Source: Planctomycetota bacterium
GTDB lineage: Bacteria > Planctomycetota > UBA8108
Direction of reading: 5' to 3'
Length of the DNA: 5,687 nucleotides
Assembly: GCA_016928605.1 (NCBI GenBank)
Contig: JAFGKN010000856.1
Location: 1 to 5,687 of the forward strand
Made by a program: the position numbers and the translations under genes. Of the stretch, positions 1 through 5,190 are shown one piece after another (the stretch's first letter is position 1; each line of letters begins with the position of its first letter). The notes beneath the pieces were generated by a model. The model saw only the letters and a program-made list of their open reading frames with translations, did not search any database and was not told where the DNA came from.

Positions 1-1665
1 ACGCGCGTACCGCTGGTGTTGTCGGCCATTCTCCTCGCGGCCTCCGGCGCGAGGGCGACCGAGGGCAGGAGCTTCGTCGGCCGGAAGCTGTCGGGCATCA
101 CGTTCGTCGACACCGAGGGGCACACGATCGATCCCGAGCACTACCGGGGGGCAGTGCTGGTGATGATCGGCGGGATCCCGTGGTGAGGGGGCTGCCAGGC
201 CGAGGCTTCCAGGATGGAGGCCCTCATCAAGGCGTACGAGGACAAGAACGTCTTCTTCTTCCACACGCTGGGCGGTGACGAGTACCGGCCGAACGTCCAC
301 TTCAAGAAGCACTACCGCCTCACGTATCCGGTCATCTCGGACAATCTCGACCGCTACCGCCACATCATCCGGGTCAGCGGGATCACCAACGTGGCCGTCT
401 TCGGCGGCGACGGTGCCTGCGTCTTCAACGAGGAGGTGATGGGCGACAGGTTCCAGAGCGTGCTCGATGCGGAGATCGCCAAGCTCGAGGGGCCGAACCT
501 GAAGAAGGCGGCCTTCGTCGATGGGAGCACCGTCTACGCGCCGGCCGTCAAGAAGGAGGGGCGGATCGTCCGCGAGCGCATGCCCAGTCTCGCGGCCGGC
601 CCATCGGGCGAGCTTCACCTCGCGTACGTCACGGACGCGGGGGAGACGGACGACGTGTATCTTCGAGCCTGCCAGCGCGGCAAGTGGGGCAAGCCCGTGA
701 AGGTCGCCGCCACGCGGGCCGACGAGTACGCGCCGAGCGTCGTCGCGCTCGGGAGGGGAGTGGCGCTCGTCGCTTACGTCTCCGATGCCGGCGGCCGGTA
801 CGACATCTTCACGGCCCTCGTGAAGGGCGGCAGGGTCGGCAAGGCCGTTCGCGTGACGCAGTCGGCGGACGATGCGATGGCGCCGGTCCTCTGCGCGGGC
901 GAGCAGGGCACGGCCTGGCTCGCCTGGTACGAGTGGGCCAGGATGGGGCCGCTCTCGCGCGACCGCGAGATCTTCGTCTCGCGCCTGAGCGGCAGCGGCT
1001 GGTCCAAGCCTCTGCGGGTGAGTCCGCCCAACGTTCCCACGTACGAGGACCACGCCGACCCGGCCATCTACCCGGATCGTAAGGGTGGAATCTGGGTGGC
1101 CTGGGCGTGGGACTATCACGGCACGCTCACCCGAGAGAAGCCGCCCGTCGAAGAGAACTCCATCTTCATGCGGTCCGTCGATCGCAGCCTCGCTCTGGGG
1201 CCGATCCTGGCCGCCGGCTTCCGGGGCGAGGGGCGGGCGCGCGACTACGCGCCGACGCTGGCCGTGGCGCTCGATGGCACCCCGTGGGTGGCCTGGGACA
1301 ACAGCCACAAGGCGTCGCGCGGCTACGGCGCGAAAGCGCTCTTCGTCAACCAGCTCGCCGGTGCCGACTTCGGGGACCAGCAGGAGGCTGCCGCTCACGA
1401 CGGCCAGATCGACTCGCCGCGCCTCATCGTCCACCCGCAGGGGACGCTCTGTCTGGTGTGGGAGCAGGAGACGCGTGCGGGCTGGGAGCTGTGGCTCCGC
1501 AAGATCGAGAAAGGGACCTTCTCCGAGGCCGTCAAGCTCTCGGTAAAGAGCCCGTCGCCCCGCTTCGCGACCGCGTGCTTCGACACCGCGGGCACGCTGT
1601 GGGTCGCCTACACGCACATGGACGACAAGAAGTGGACGGTCACGGTCGAAGCGGCGGGCAAGTGA
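1..1665 (+). CDS. Probable selenoprotein: exported thioredoxin-like domain fused to a beta-propeller (5' partial, in-frame Sec TGA at 184-186)
   Basis: The frame is open from base 1 to the TGA stop at 1663-1665 except for one internal TGA at codon 62. Codons 1-19 look like the end of a signal peptide (hydrophobic core, then GARA before TEGRS), so the start lies just left of the window and the protein is probably extracytoplasmic. Residues about 28-163 form a thioredoxin/TlpA/redoxin-like domain: strand GAVLVMIGGIPW, then Sec62-G-G-Cys65, helix QAEASRMEALIKAY, and later strands FFFHTLGG and VAVFGGDGACVF. The usual cis-Pro-Thr appears as Ile-Thr (GITNVAV). Residues about 194-554 contain seven repeats of the type 'P.l....G..wvAw.......i......g.w..p..v', which suggests a beta-propeller. 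Inferred role: thiol/selenol redox chemistry, with the propeller binding a partner or ligand. Starting at ATG 214 would remove the signal and half the redox domain. Alternatives are a nonsense mutation or sequencing error; position and hairpin make Sec much more likely. Confidence 0.85.
184..222 (+). promoter_or_regulatory. Selenocysteine UGA codon with bacterial SECIS-like hairpin
   Basis: TGA at 184-186 is followed by a perfect stem, GGCTTCC (204-210) with GGAGGCC (216-222), containing one U-G wobble and a 5-nt loop AGGAT (211-215). The loop begins 24 nt after the UGA and has G at its second and third positions. The established bacterial SECIS model asks for a short apical loop with a G in its first two positions, roughly 16-37 nt downstream of the UGA, bound by SelB. 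All of these are met. The hairpin lies entirely inside the reading frame, as bacterial SECIS elements do. SelB binding is inferred from the fold only. Confidence 0.8.
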
Positions 1666-1670
1666 CGGCG

Positions 1671-1722
1671 CAGCGCGCGGGCGGGATCGAGCTCGACCGC
1701 CTCTCGGACACCCGCGCGCCTG
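1671..1722. repeat. GC-rich inverted repeat just after the selenoprotein stop
   Basis: CAG+CGCGCGGG (1671-1681) pairs with CCCGCGCG (1711-1718) and CTG (1720-1722), leaving one bulged C at 1719 and a 29-nt loop. It starts 5 nt after the stop codon and is followed by only a short T stretch (1724-1726). It could act as an mRNA 3'-end stabiliser or a weak first terminator; the better terminator candidate lies at 1743-1771. Confidence 0.45.
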
Positions 1723-1738
1723 CTTTGTGCTGAGGCAG

Positions 1739-1775
1739 AAAAGCCCTCCGCAACTCCTTGCCGCGGAGGGCCTTT
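1739..1775. terminator. Bidirectional intrinsic terminator candidate between the selenoprotein gene and the tRNA-like sequence
   Basis: A perfect 9-bp stem, GCCCTCCGC (1743-1751) with GCGGAGGGC (1763-1771), encloses an 11-nt loop. AAAA precedes it (1739-1742) and CTTT follows it (1772-1775), so transcripts from either strand end in a short U tract (UUUU on the minus strand). It sits about 80 nt after the plus-strand selenoprotein stop and 9 nt beyond the 3' end of the minus-strand tRNA-like sequence, where it would serve both convergent units. The U tracts are short, so efficiency is uncertain. Confidence 0.7.
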
Positions 1776-1780
1776 ACTTG

Positions 1781-1859
1781 TGGTGCGCCCGCAGGGATTC
1801 GAACCCCGGACCCGCTGATTAAGAGCGGAAGACCGCTCTCGACTGAGGCGCACGGGCTC
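1781..1859 (-). tRNA. tRNA-like sequence, Lys(CTT)-like 3' half, aberrant 5' half; possible pseudogene or attachment-site remnant
   Basis: Read on the minus strand, the end is canonical: CCA encoded, discriminator A, acceptor strand CGGGCGC, and a T-arm CGGGG-TTCGAAT-CCCTG. The CTCTTAA loop followed by TCAGC and variable loop GGGTC is what tRNA-Lys(CTT) normally has. The 5' part is poor: the acceptor strand GAGCCCG pairs 6 of 7 (A2-G71 mismatch), the D-loop is short (AGTCGA, with one G instead of the usual GG), and the strand that should pair with TCAGC does not, with 3 extra nt. An alternative fold, CCGCT-CTTAATC-AGCGG, gives a perfect anticodon stem with TAA but has U37 and only 3 nt of variable loop. 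A 7-bp hairpin AGAGCGG-TCTT-CCGCTCT also competes. It is clearly of tRNA origin; whether it is functional, and which amino acid it carries, is unresolved. Confidence 0.6.
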
Positions 1860-2123
1860 CGGCTCAACCCATACGGTGGCGGAGATTAGAGCCTCCGCCG
1901 CTGGGCTCGACCGGGGACGGCCGGCGGCAGTTTCCGGACAAAACCCGGACAAGGTCCTCCGCCTGCCTGCCGTGCCGCAAGCGAGCGCGTTCCATGGGGT
2001 ATCAGACGGGCCCCCGCAACCTGCGGCCTCCGGGCGGCTTGGAGAGCGCTGTCCGTCTTCTGTCCGGCTCCCGCGCCGCGCTCGGCGGTTCCCTTCGGGA
2101 CGGACCGTGGTAGCCTGTCCGGC
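1860..2123. other. Intergenic stretch without recognisable gene
   Basis: No protein-like frame or RNA gene is visible between the 5' side of the tRNA-like sequence and the small RHH gene. A 9-nt direct repeat CTGTCCGGC occurs at 2060-2068 and again at 2115-2123, directly abutting the ATG at 2124. It could be an operator pair for the RHH protein, or chance. No convincing -35/-10 pair is seen. Confidence 0.4.
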
Positions 2124-2333
2124 ATGATCCTTCGGCTCGACCTCGACCTCGACGACGAGCTTCTCGAGAAGGCGCGGACGCTCGCACGCCGCCGGCAAGT
2201 CACCGTCGCGCGGATCGCGGAGAGCGCCTTGCGCGCATACATCGTCTCGGAAGGGCGCCGCCTCGCGCACGTCGAAGGGCGCAACCCCCTTGCCCCCACC
2301 GCCCGCCCCGAACGGCCGGCCGGGGTCGAGTAG
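2124..2333 (+). CDS. Small ribbon-helix-helix (VapB/CopG-like) DNA-binding protein
   Basis: A 69-residue protein. Residues 2-9 (ILRLDLDL) form the likely beta strand. They are followed by helix A (DDELLEKARTLARRR, about 10-24), a short turn QVT, and helix B (VARIAESALRAYIVSEG, about 28-44). This strand-helix-turn-helix layout with 'DELLEKA..LA...' is typical of RHH antitoxins and CopG-like repressors, which dimerise and bind operator DNA through the strand. The tail (about 45-69) is Pro/Arg/Ala-rich and probably disordered. ATG 2124 is chosen because the strand begins right after it; no good Shine-Dalgarno is visible. No PIN, RelE or other toxin gene follows, so an antitoxin role is not supported by context; it may be an orphan regulator. 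The frame just after its stop (2334-2407) also looks helical, so a frameshifted longer C-terminus is possible. Confidence 0.6.
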   Translation: MILRLDLDLDDELLEKARTLARRRQVTVARIAESALRAYIVSEGRRLAHVEGRNPLAPTARPERPAGVE

Positions 2334-2489
2334 CCCTCGCCGGCGCCCTGCGCCAGCTCCCGGCCGGGGACCTCGAGCGGCTGCTGACGATGCTCGGGGA
2401 GGGGTGATGCGGTGCCGAACCCGGATGGCGGTCTTCCGGGACCCGCTGGGGCGGCAACTCGCCGCCTCCGCCCGCGCTTCCTCCGCTGC

Positions 2490-2505
2490 TGATAGGGGGC
2501 TATCA
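2490..2505. promoter_or_regulatory. Hairpin holding the only purine-rich SD-like stretch before the SUMF1-like gene
   Basis: TGATAG (2490-2495) and CTATCA (2500-2505) form a perfect 6-bp stem around GGGG. The A-G5 run (2494-2499) is the only Shine-Dalgarno-like element upstream of ATG 2513 and lies partly in the loop. The palindrome could modulate translation or act as a protein-binding operator. An overlapping ATG at 2505 opens a frame of only 13 codons. Confidence 0.35.
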
Positions 2506-2512
2506 TGGCTCC

Positions 2513-3394
2513 ATGCGGTCCCGCGGTAACAGAATCGCCTTCCTGACCGGAGCCGTCGCGCTGGTCGTTCTCGGCGCCGCCGCCTACCAGTGCCGCAGCC
2601 ACCTGCTCTTCTGGTGGCGGTTTGAGCCGCTGGGGCCGAATGCGCAAGGCTATCGAGAGTATCGGCATCGGCAGACGGGGGTTCTGTTCGTGCGGCTCCC
2701 GGGCGGGAAGTTTTGGATGGGGGCGCAGAGCGAGGACCCTGAGGGACAAAACTACGACTCCCAAGCGGAAGCGAACGAGGGGCCGGTTCACGAGGTCGCG
2801 CTCAGTACGTTCCTGATCGCGAAGCACGAGGTGACGAAGCGGCAGTGGGAGGCGGTGATGGGGACGCGGCCGTGGGCGGGGCAGCGCGACGTGCTCGACG
2901 ACCCCGACAGCCCGGCGGTCTACGTGAGCTGGGATGACGCGCAGGCGTTCGTCGCGGCGGTGAACGCGCTGGGCCAGGGGACGTTCCGCCTGCCGGCGGA
3001 GGCGGAGTGGGAGTACGCCTGCCGTGCGGGGACGACAACGCGGTTCTACTGGGGGGATGACCCCACGTACAGCCAGATCGGGGCGTACGCTTGGTACGGC
3101 GACAACGCTTATGATGTCGGCGAGCGGTACGCTCATGTGGTGGGGCAGAAGCTCCCGAACGCGTGGGGCCTCTACGACATGTCCGGCAACGTGTGGGAGT
3201 GGTGCCAGGACTGGTATGGCGTCTATCCTGCCGGGCCGGTCACGGACCCGGCCGGTCCGCCGGCAGGCGCCTACCGCGTCGGCCGGGGCGGCTCCTGGGG
3301 CAACATCCCGGGGTACTGCCGCTCCGCGGTCCGCTACAGGAGCGCCCCCTGGATCCGCTACCGCTACCTGGGCTTCCGCCTCGCGAGGCAGTAG
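2513..3394 (+). CDS. Membrane-anchored SUMF1/FGE-like (formylglycine-generating enzyme family) protein
   Basis: A 293-residue protein. Residues 8-25 are a hydrophobic N-terminal segment after a basic start (MRSRGNR), consistent with a signal anchor and an extracytoplasmic domain. From about residue 55 the FGE-sulfatase/C-type-lectin-like fold is clear: FVRLPGGKFWMG (59-70), EGPVHEVALSTFLIAKHEVT (89-108), SPAVYVSWDDAQAF (133-146), FRLPAEAEWEYACRAGTTTRF (158-178), LPNAWGLYDMSGNVWEWCQDWY (214-235) and C-terminal RGGSW...CRSA.R....LGFR (258-289). True FGEs use two copper-binding cysteines in the GGS(Y/W)xC....C segment. Here the first position is Asn264 and only Cys269 remains, so sulfatase-activating oxidase activity is unlikely. 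The fold is also used for binding and as the target of diversity-generating retroelements. The start at ATG 2513 fits the anchor. The precise function is unknown. Confidence 0.85.
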   Translation: MRSRGNRIAFLTGAVALVVLGAAAYQCRSHLLFWWRFEPLGPNAQGYREYRHRQTGVLFVRLPGGKFWMGAQSEDPEGQNYDSQAEANEGPVHEVALSTFLIAKHEVTKRQWEAVMGTRPWAGQRDVLDDPDSPAVYVSWDDAQAFVAAVNALGQGTFRLPAEAEWEYACRAGTTTRFYWGDDPTYSQIGAYAWYGDNAYDVGERYAHVVGQKLPNAWGLYDMSGNVWEWCQDWYGVYPAGPVTDPAGPPAGAYRVGRGGSWGNIPGYCRSAVRYRSAPWIRYRYLGFRLARQ

Positions 3395-3407
3395 TCCTCC
3401 ACGCGAC

Positions 3408-3421
3408 GGCGCGGGAGCGCC
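3408..3421. repeat. Small hairpin with GGGA tetraloop after the SUMF1-like gene
   Basis: GGCGC (3408-3412) pairs with GCGCC (3417-3421) around GGGA. It begins 13 nt after the stop codon. Short stems arise easily by chance in DNA this GC-rich. It is listed because a hairpin with a GRNA loop near the 3' end of the target gene is a known feature of some diversity-generating retroelements. Confidence 0.3.
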
Positions 3422-3461
3422 CCTCCCCCCTGGAAATGGGGCTGACGGAGCGAAAACGCGA

Positions 3462-3520
3462 GCGGAGCGGCGCCGGGAAGGGCCGTGGCGGCAGCCCGGC
3501 CCCCGGCGTCCGCGGAGCGG
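3462..3520. repeat. GC-rich hairpin flanked by GCGGAGCGG direct repeats
   Basis: CGCCGGG (3471-3477) pairs with CCCGGCG (3502-3508), with a second inner pairing GGGC (3480-3483) with GCCC (3494-3497). The structure is bracketed by the 9-nt direct repeat GCGGAGCGG at 3462-3470 and 3512-3520. It lies in the roughly 200-nt gap between the convergent SUMF1-like and integrase genes, where a terminator is expected, but no T tract follows on either strand. No gene is apparent in 3395-3596. Confidence 0.45.
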
Positions 3521-3596
3521 AGGAGCTTCACGTGCGCCGATCCCGCCGGCTCATGGGCTCGGCGTCCGTGCCCCGTTCTACCCCCTCCCCGACTGA

Positions 3597-4247
3597 TCAC
3601 ACCACCCGCGCCTTCTCGAGCAGCTCCCGCTCGCGCTCGAAGTCGATGTCCTCGTAGACGAGCGTCGAGGAGAGCGACCGGTGGCGGAGCTTCCGCTTGG
3701 CGAGCTTCAGCCCGCCCTGCTTCACCGCTTCGGTCGCCGCGAGGTGCCGCCCGGCGTGAATGGACTTCGAGACCCCGGCCCGCTCGGCGTAGAGCCGCCA
3801 GACGTTCTGTAGAGCCCGGCGGGAGAGCGCTCGGCCGGTCTTCGGGTTGAAGAAGAGCGGGTGATCGCCGGACTCCCGCGCAGCGGCATCGATTGTCCTC
3901 AGGTACCGCTCGAGTGCGGCCTGGACTCCCCGGTCGACGAGGCTTTCATCGACCGTCCCCCGCTCGCGCTCGCGGAGCTTCAAGGTCGGGACGTAGAGGA
4001 TCCCTTCAGTGAGCCGCTCGAGGTGCCCGATCCGCAGCGCCGCGATTTCCCCGACCCTGAGCCCTTGCTGCCCGGCGAGGACCAGGACGGCGAGATCCCG
4101 CGCCTTCCAGCGCCGGCTGCGCGAGACCCGGGCCTTCCCCTGTGCGAGCGCGACCATCCGGGCGAACTCCTCGGGCCTGAGGACATCGCTCGGCGCGAGC
4201 CGCCACCTGCGCGTGAGCCGGCGAGTTTTGTTCTGTGAAGCGTTCAT
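3597..4247 (-). CDS. Compact tyrosine recombinase / integrase (catalytic domain only)
   Basis: A 216-residue protein if started at the ATG at 4247. All active-site residues of phage-type tyrosine recombinases are visible: Arg64 in GLRVGEIAALR, a candidate beta-hairpin Lys90 (PTLKLRE), His164-x-x-Arg167 in IHAGRHLAATEAVK, His189 in LRHRSLSS, and nucleophile Tyr198 in TLVYEDI. The protein would nick and religate DNA at att-type sites through a 3'-phosphotyrosine. Typical integrases of 300-400 residues have arm-binding and SAM-like core-binding domains; here only about 25 basic residues (KTRRLTRRWR) precede the catalytic domain. The frame extends upstream to a TTG at 4319, but that segment is unlike coding sequence; ATG 4253 is the alternative start and neither has a clear SD. 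Upstream coding DNA could have been lost. Association with the ArdC-like gene upstream suggests a mobile element. Confidence 0.85.
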   Translation of the reverse strand: MNASQNKTRRLTRRWRLAPSDVLRPEEFARMVALAQGKARVSRSRRWKARDLAVLVLAGQQGLRVGEIAALRIGHLERLTEGILYVPTLKLRERERGTVDESLVDRGVQAALERYLRTIDAAARESGDHPLFFNPKTGRALSRRALQNVWRLYAERAGVSKSIHAGRHLAATEAVKQGGLKLAKRKLRHRSLSSTLVYEDIDFERERELLEKARVV

Positions 4248-4301
4248 CGTCATCGGTGGACTCGAGTTGTCAGGACTTACGCAATTGATCCGGGCTGAAC
4301 A

Positions 4302-4328
4302 CTTCGCACTTCTCGGCAAACTGCGAAG
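4302..4328. repeat. Inverted repeat 5' of the integrase
   Basis: CTTCGCA (4302-4308) and TGCGAAG (4322-4328) are perfect inverted 7-mers separated by 13 nt, about 50-80 nt upstream of the integrase ATG. The spacing suits a dimeric regulator or recombinase site better than a terminator, since no T tract follows. Function is inferred only from position. Confidence 0.35.
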
Positions 4329-4375
4329 AGTTCATCGCCCGGTGATGGACAGAGAACCCGGCGCCCGGCGCCTCC

Positions 4376-4405
4376 CCGCAGAAGGCCCAGAATCGGCCTC
4401 TGCGG
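4376..4405. repeat. Strong 11-bp hairpin with single bulge
   Basis: CCGCAGA (4376-4382) pairs with TCTGCGG (4399-4405). After a one-base bulge (A4383), GGCC (4384-4387) pairs with GGCC (4395-4398) around a 7-nt loop CAGAATC. Its left arm overlaps one copy of the CCCCGCAGAA repeat. No T tract is adjacent, so it is more likely a structured RNA or recombination-type element than a terminator. Confidence 0.5.
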
Positions 4406-4462
4406 GATCCGAGCTTTCCCCGGGCCCCTCCGTACTCTCGCGGAGCGAAAGCCCCGCAGAAT

Positions 4463-4487
4463 GGATCCCAGGGGCCTTCCTGGATCC
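4463..4487. repeat. GGATCC-based hairpin
   Basis: GGATCC (4463-4468) and GGATCC (4482-4487) pair with each other. After a bulged C at 4469 the stem continues AGG (4470-4472) with CCT (4479-4481) around loop GGCCTT. The second copy of CCCCGCAGAA lies immediately to its left (4452-4461), so both copies of the 10-mer adjoin a bulged hairpin. Confidence 0.45.
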
Positions 4488-4508
4488 GGTAGCGCCATGG
4501 AAGGAAAG

Positions 4509-4536
4509 GCGGGGAGCCCCCGCAGGAACTCCCCGC
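4509..4536 (-). terminator. Likely terminator of the ArdC-like/zinc-ribbon operon
   Basis: GCGGGGAG (4509-4516) and CTCCCCGC (4529-4536) form a perfect 8-bp stem with a 12-nt loop. It begins 18 nt after the minus-strand stop of the zinc-ribbon gene and is followed on that strand by a T-rich but interrupted tail (CTTTCCTTCC). The position and stem fit intrinsic termination; the tail is weak. Confidence 0.55.
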
Positions 4537-4554
4537 ACTCGTGAGGTGAAACTC

Positions 4555-5190
4555 TCACTCGGCCCACGGCTCTCCCCCCTCGGGGAATCCCGAGCCGTCG
4601 AGGAACTCGGCGAGAGCTTGGGCCACATCGGCCGCGCCGGAGCGGAACAGTTCCCGCTCGGCTTCCCACGCGAGCGAGACGGGGACCTCCCGGAGCGCGA
4701 GCCAGGAAGATCCCACGGCGTAGCTCGGAGACCACTGGCCTCCGTGCCAGTCGAGGATCCGGTGGGCCAGCCAGTTCGAGCCCTGGACCTCGGGCAGTTC
4801 CGCCCGGTAGCACTCCTCGCAGACTCGGTCCCCGCCGGGCCACTCCCGAAGGTCCTCCTCCCGGTCGACCTCCTCCCCGCACCAGTCGCACTTGGGCTTC
4901 GGGGCGGGGACGATCTCCTCCCCGCACTTGTGGCAGTGAAGACCGGACTCCTCGAACTGCCACTCGTCACTGGCGAAGATCGGATGGACTTCGTTCCCCT
5001 CCGAGTCGGTGGGGATGCGGCCGAACTCGAGCCCGCAGTGGCAACAGACGCACTCCGAGCCGTTCCAGGACAGGAAGCTCCCGCACTCCGGGCAGATGCC
5101 GAGAGCCGCCTTGCCGTAGGCCTCCTCGGCGCACTCGGGGCACCAGGTATCGGCATCGGCCGAGTAGGCGATGATGTCGAAGGCTTTCAT
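4555..5190 (-). CDS. Cysteine-rich multi-zinc-ribbon protein of unknown function
   Basis: A 211-residue protein with fourteen cysteines, nearly all in CxxC pairs: 17/20, 33/36, 47/49/50/52, 86/89, 101/104 and 124/127. The knuckle contexts CPEC, CPECG, CHCG, CHKCG, CDWCG and CEEC are typical of rubredoxin-like zinc ribbons. Two to three four-Cys sites in the N-terminal two thirds could bind Zn. Residues about 138-211 are Trp-rich and acidic without cysteines and look like a separate small domain. No signal or membrane segment is present, so it is cytoplasmic. Its ATG overlaps the ArdC-like stop by 4 nt (ATGA), and GGCGGTGAG lies just upstream, so the two are translationally coupled. I do not recognise the family. 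Zinc ribbons bind nucleic acid or protein, so a role with the ArdC-like partner in DNA protection or transfer is a guess. Confidence 0.8.
   Translation of the reverse strand: MKAFDIIAYSADADTWCPECAEEAYGKAALGICPECGSFLSWNGSECVCCHCGLEFGRIPTDSEGNEVHPIFASDEWQFEESGLHCHKCGEEIVPAPKPKCDWCGEEVDREEDLREWPGGDRVCEECYRAELPEVQGSNWLAHRILDWHGGQWSPSYAVGSSWLALREVPVSLAWEAERELFRSGAADVAQALAEFLDGSGFPEGGEPWAE

Larger units (their letters stand above)
4254..4554. other. Gene-free, hairpin-rich region upstream of the integrase
   Basis: This stretch of about 300 bases between two minus-strand genes has no credible coding frame. It holds four inverted repeats (4302-4328, 4376-4405, 4463-4487, 4509-4536) and a 10-nt direct repeat CCCCGCAGAA at 4374-4383 and 4452-4461, with shorter CCCCGCA copies at 4518 and 4531. 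It must contain the integrase promoter if that gene is transcribed separately. It is a candidate for recombinase-binding arms, an att site, an origin or a small structured RNA; the sequence does not decide between these. Confidence 0.5.

Noticed and set aside
184..186. TGA as a reassigned Trp or Gly codon, or a simple nonsense mutation
   Set aside because: Several genes here end with TGA, the residue falls exactly at a redox cysteine, and a SECIS-like hairpin follows; coding character is preserved on both sides.
214..1665. Gene starting at ATG 214 as a complete 483-residue protein
   Set aside because: The sequence upstream in the same frame encodes a signal peptide, the first strand and the redox motif of the same domain, interrupted only by the Sec-type TGA; ATG 214 lies inside the SECIS hairpin and inside the first helix.
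1107..1733. 208-codon plus-strand frame overlapping the propeller
   Set aside because: It is a shadow of the propeller coding frame, Arg/Ala/Gly-rich with no motif.
2407..2529. 40-codon frame starting at ATG 2407 behind a GGGGAGGGG SD-like stretch
   Set aside because: The peptide shows no recognisable pattern and overlaps the SUMF1-like start; the purine run is likely chance in GC-rich DNA.
1886..3136. Long open frame of 416 codons on the minus strand
   Set aside because: It is Arg/Pro/Ala-rich with no domain pattern and lies antisense to the clear RHH and SUMF1-like genes; a by-product of high GC.
1781..4319. Complete integrative element bounded by the tRNA-like sequence and the integrase
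   Set aside because: No second copy of the tRNA 3' segment is found in the window, and the tRNA 3' end points away from the integrase, so att sites cannot be assigned.
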